A stretch of 7,611 nucleotides of DNA. Origin: Natrialbaceae archaeon Tc-Br11_E2g1. Lineage in GTDB: Archaea; Halobacteriota; Halobacteria; Halobacteriales; Natrialbaceae. The translations under genes and the position numbers were made by a program. The first letter of the stretch is position 1, and the number at the start of each line of letters is the position of its first letter. The notes beneath the pieces were generated by a model, which saw only the letters and a list, made by a program, of their open reading frames with translations, was not told the origin of the DNA and did not search any database. Location of the stretch: positions 1 through 7,611 of the forward strand of contig LKNC01000136.1 in assembly GCA_001564255.1 (NCBI GenBank). The letters run 5' to 3'. Of the stretch, positions 5,226 through 7,611 are shown in pieces.

Positions 5226-5933
5226 ATGACCGACGACCCTCCACGACCGACAGCGTCCCGACGCCGATTGCTCGGTCTGGCCGCCGGAGTGGGCATCGCC
5301 GCGAGTGCGGGCTGTCTCGGTTCGGCCCTCGAGTCCGAACCGGAGGAGATCGAACCCCGGGAGCCAACCGATCCCCCCGAGGGGACCGCCGGGGAGTTCT
5401 ACTACGCCCTCGAAGAGCAAGACGAGTTCGACATCGAGGTTGACGATCTGTACTGGGCCGACTCGGAACTCGGCGACACCAACGATCTCATCCTCGAGTA
5501 TCGCTCCGACGCCGACCCACTCGAGGACGACGAGTCGGCGACCGACGACGATGCCGATACCGAAGACGAGGACGCTCTCGAGGAGGGCGTCGACGAGTCC
5601 GAGATGCCCGAACCCGAAGAGGAGATCGGCCTGATCATGAACGTCTACAACGAGATCCTCGTCGAACACGGGGAGACGGACGCCCACATGCTCATCGGCG
5701 AGGTACAGAACCCCTTCGACGGGCAAGCCTACGGCTGGGGGGTGAAAACCGAGTGGCTCGAGGCGTACAACGCCGGCGAGATGAACGAGTTCGCACTCTG
5801 GATGAACGTCTCGAACTCCCGGGTGTACGACGACGACGAGGCCGAAGGCGACTTCGAGGGCGACCTCGAGGACGGCGAGTTCGGGGACGATCCCGATGAC
5901 GGCGAGTTCGGGGACGACGACACCGAGACCTGA
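5226..5933 (+). CDS. Tat-exported lipoprotein of unknown function, Asp/Glu-rich
   Basis: A 235-residue secreted lipoprotein. The N-terminus has a twin-arginine signal (SRRRLLG, 11-17), a short hydrophobic stretch and a lipobox ending in C30 (SAGC), so it should be exported folded by Tat and anchored by a lipid on the outer face of the membrane. A small domain follows in two pieces, at about 54-93 (GEFYYALEEQDEFDIEVDD, then DLILEYRS) and about 134-195 (including GLIMNVYNEILVEHG). These resemble haloarchaeal lipoproteins I recall as DUF8159, which was not checked. Between them residues 95-133 contain 23 Asp/Glu out of 39. The C-terminus is again acidic, with a duplicated DGEFGDD unit. The ATG at 5226 has a purine-rich site (GAGGGGGAG, 5215-5223) just upstream, which decides the start over a TTG at 5199. 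A TATA-like CGATATC lies near 5180. Its role is unknown, perhaps binding a ligand or cation at the cell surface. Confidence 0.8.
   Translation: MTDDPPRPTASRRRLLGLAAGVGIAASAGCLGSALESEPEEIEPREPTDPPEGTAGEFYYALEEQDEFDIEVDDLYWADSELGDTNDLILEYRSDADPLEDDESATDDDADTEDEDALEEGVDESEMPEPEEEIGLIMNVYNEILVEHGETDAHMLIGEVQNPFDGQAYGWGVKTEWLEAYNAGEMNEFALWMNVSNSRVYDDDEAEGDFEGDLEDGEFGDDPDDGEFGDDDTET
5871..5917 (+). repeat. 20-bp direct repeat in the lipoprotein gene
   Basis: GACGGCGAGTTCGGGGACGA occurs exactly at 5871-5890 and again at 5898-5917. The unit length is 27 bases, so the duplication keeps the reading frame (nine codons) and doubles DGEFGDD at the C-terminus. It probably arose by slippage and could vary in copy number between strains. 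Confidence 0.85.
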
Positions 5934-5983
5934 CGACCCGACACCGCGGGGGTTTTGACCTGCGGGCGTAAACCACTCGGATA

Positions 5984-7611
5984 ATGGACGAGCAGTTACG
6001 AGAGCGCGTCGAGCGCGAGGCCGAAAAGCACGCGCTGTTGAACGCGGTCAAACACGAGAGCGACGCGAACGTCGGTGCGGTGATGGGGCCACTGATGGGC
6101 GACAACCCCGATTTCCGCGAACACGCCGACGCGGTCCCCGGCGTGGTCGGCGGGGTCGTAAGCACGGTCAACGGACTCGCGTACGAGAAAAAACGCGAGC
6201 GCCTCGAGGAACTGGCTCCCGAGGAACTGGCCGAGATCGAAGCCGAACAAAAGGAGGACGAACACGACCTTCCGGCCCTCCCACGTGCCGACGACGACGA
6301 GGGGATCCGGATGCGGTGTGCGCCAAACCCCAACGGCCCCTGGCACGTCGGCCACGCCCGGATGCCCGCCGTCATCGGCACCTACAAGCAACGCTACGAC
6401 GGCTGGTTCTGTGTCCGCTTTGACGACACCGACCCCGAGACCAAACGGCCCGACCTCGAGGCGTACGACGCCATCCTCGAAGACGTCGCGTACCTCGGCT
6501 TTACGCCCGACGAGGTGTTCAAAGCGAGCGATCGCGTAGAGACCTACTACGACCACGCCCGCGAGTTGATCGAGACGGGGGGTGCTTACACCTGTACCTG
6601 CTCGGGCGAGGAGTTCTCGGAGCTGAAAAACTCGGGGGAGCCCTGCCCACACCGCGGGAAAGACGTCGAAACCGTTCTCTCGGAGTTCGAGGACATGATC
6701 GCAGGCGAGTACGAAAGCGGCGAGATGGTCCTGCGGGTGAAAACCGACATCGAGCACAAGAACCCGGCCCTGCGTGACTGGGTCGCCTTCCGGATGGTCG
6801 ATACGCCACACCCACGCGAGGAGGCCGCGGAGTATCGGTGCTGGCCGATGCTCGACTTCCAGTCGGGGATCGACGACCACCTCGAGGGGATCACCCACAT
6901 CATCCGCGGGATCGACTTACAGGACTCCGCCAAACGCCAGCGATTCGTCTACGACTACTTCGACTGGGAGTACCCCGAGGTCATCCACTGGGGACACGTT
7001 CAACTCGACGCCTACGACGTGAAGATGAGCACCTCGACGATCAAGGAACTCATCGATGACGGCGACCTCGAGGGGTGGGACGACCCGCGTGTCCCGACGC
7101 TCAAGAGCCTCCGCCGTCGGGGTATCCGGGGGGAGGCGATCACCGAGTCGATGATCGGCCTCGGCACCTCGACCAGCGACGTCGACCTGGCGATGAGTAC
7201 GGTCTACGCGGAAAACCGCGAACTGATCGACGACGAGGCCGACCGACGGTTTTTCGTCCGTGATGGCGTCGAACTACAGCTCACAGGTGACGGTCCCACG
7301 GAGGCGAACCCGGCGGTTCACCCCGACCACGAAGAGCGGGGGGTCCGCGAAGTCCCCGCCGGCGACGCCGTTTTCCTCGAGGAGGAGGACCTGCCCGCCC
7401 GCGAGGAACGCATCTGGCTCAAAGGGCTAGGCTGTTTCCGGCACACACGCGACGGTCTCGAGTACACCGACGACGACATCGACGCCGTCCGCGAGGGCGA
7501 CGTCGACGTCGTCCACTGGGTCCCCGCCGAGGAGAGCGTCCCCGTCCGCATGCGGACGATGGATGGCGACGTCTCCGGCCGGGCAGAACCCGGCGTCCTC
7601 GAGTACGGGAC
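5984..7611 (+). CDS. gltX: Glutamyl-tRNA synthetase, archaeal type (C-terminus cut by window)
   Basis: 542 complete codons are visible; the end lies beyond the right edge. It is a class I synthetase attaching glutamate to tRNA-Glu. Archaeal members usually also mischarge tRNA-Gln, which the GatDE amidotransferase then converts. The N-terminal extension (1-105) is charged and largely helical, typical of archaeal/eukaryotic GluRS. The catalytic signatures are RCAPNPNGPWHVGHAR (111-126, with HVGH as the HIGH motif) and VKMSTS (346-351, the KMSKS motif). A likely zinc site is C204, C206, C221 and H223 (CTC, later CPH). Residues after about 400 form the beta-barrel anticodon-binding region of the GlnRS/archaeal GluRS type. 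Archaeal enzymes are usually around 570-580 residues, so only a few dozen are missing. The ATG at 5984 has no Shine-Dalgarno sequence; a weak TATA-like GTTTTGAC near 5952-5959 lies 25-32 bases upstream, consistent with a leaderless transcript separate from the lipoprotein gene 50 bases before it. Confidence 0.95.
   Translation, partial: MDEQLRERVEREAEKHALLNAVKHESDANVGAVMGPLMGDNPDFREHADAVPGVVGGVVSTVNGLAYEKKRERLEELAPEELAEIEAEQKEDEHDLPALPRADDDEGIRMRCAPNPNGPWHVGHARMPAVIGTYKQRYDGWFCVRFDDTDPETKRPDLEAYDAILEDVAYLGFTPDEVFKASDRVETYYDHARELIETGGAYTCTCSGEEFSELKNSGEPCPHRGKDVETVLSEFEDMIAGEYESGEMVLRVKTDIEHKNPALRDWVAFRMVDTPHPREEAAEYRCWPMLDFQSGIDDHLEGITHIIRGIDLQDSAKRQRFVYDYFDWEYPEVIHWGHVQLDAYDVKMSTSTIKELIDDGDLEGWDDPRVPTLKSLRRRGIRGEAITESMIGLGTSTSDVDLAMSTVYAENRELIDDEADRRFFVRDGVELQLTGDGPTEANPAVHPDHEERGVREVPAGDAVFLEEEDLPAREERIWLKGLGCFRHTRDGLEYTDDDIDAVREGDVDVVHWVPAEESVPVRMRTMDGDVSGRAEPGVLEYG

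Noticed and set aside
5172..5726. 184-codon open frame antisense to the lipoprotein gene
   Set aside because: It mirrors the acidic gene, giving Val/Leu/Gly-rich text; the plus strand has a Tat signal, lipobox and ribosome site.
5996..6898. 300-codon open frame antisense to gltX
   Set aside because: It is a long frame typical of the complementary strand of GC-rich haloarchaeal genes; the plus-strand GluRS motifs are unambiguous.

Overview
The window looks like chromosomal DNA of a haloarchaeon (class Halobacteria). It is GC-rich with strongly G/C-ending codons, and its proteins are very acidic. Several starts lack a Shine-Dalgarno sequence but have an A/T-rich box about 25-27 bases upstream, as expected for leaderless archaeal transcripts. 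There is a Tat-type lipoprotein signal, and the aminoacyl-tRNA synthetases and RNase J are of archaeal type. The species cannot be named from this sequence.

Left half, transcribed leftward (minus strand): a 128-codon remnant of an APC-family permease (1862-2248), a 56-residue acidic protein (1617-1787), tyrosyl-tRNA synthetase (556-1536), and the first 133 codons of a biotin-protein ligase with an N-terminal helix-turn-helix (1-401, running off the left edge). The 56-residue gene has its own promoter, in which two near-identical 14-bp palindromes bracket the TATA-like box.

Centre, 2249-2618: a divergent intergenic region of about 370 bases. It has an AT-rich part (about 2310-2420) containing a perfect palindrome centred on a T-run, then a GC-rich stretch of about 180 bases that could be a long structured leader of the RNase J gene.

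Right half, transcribed rightward (plus strand): archaeal RNase J (2619-3968), followed after one base by geranylgeranyl diphosphate synthase (3970-5019). After about 200 bases with inverted repeats comes a Tat lipoprotein of unknown role with an Asp/Glu-rich insertion (5226-5933). Last is glutamyl-tRNA synthetase (5984 to the right edge, C-terminus missing).

Together these are mostly housekeeping functions: tRNA charging (Tyr, Glu), protein biotinylation, 5'-3' RNA decay and isoprenoid lipid precursor synthesis. No defence system, CRISPR array, rRNA or tRNA gene, or intact mobile element was seen. The parts most worth a second look are the twin palindromic operator, the internally deleted permease, the possible RNase J leader, and the acidic lipoprotein.
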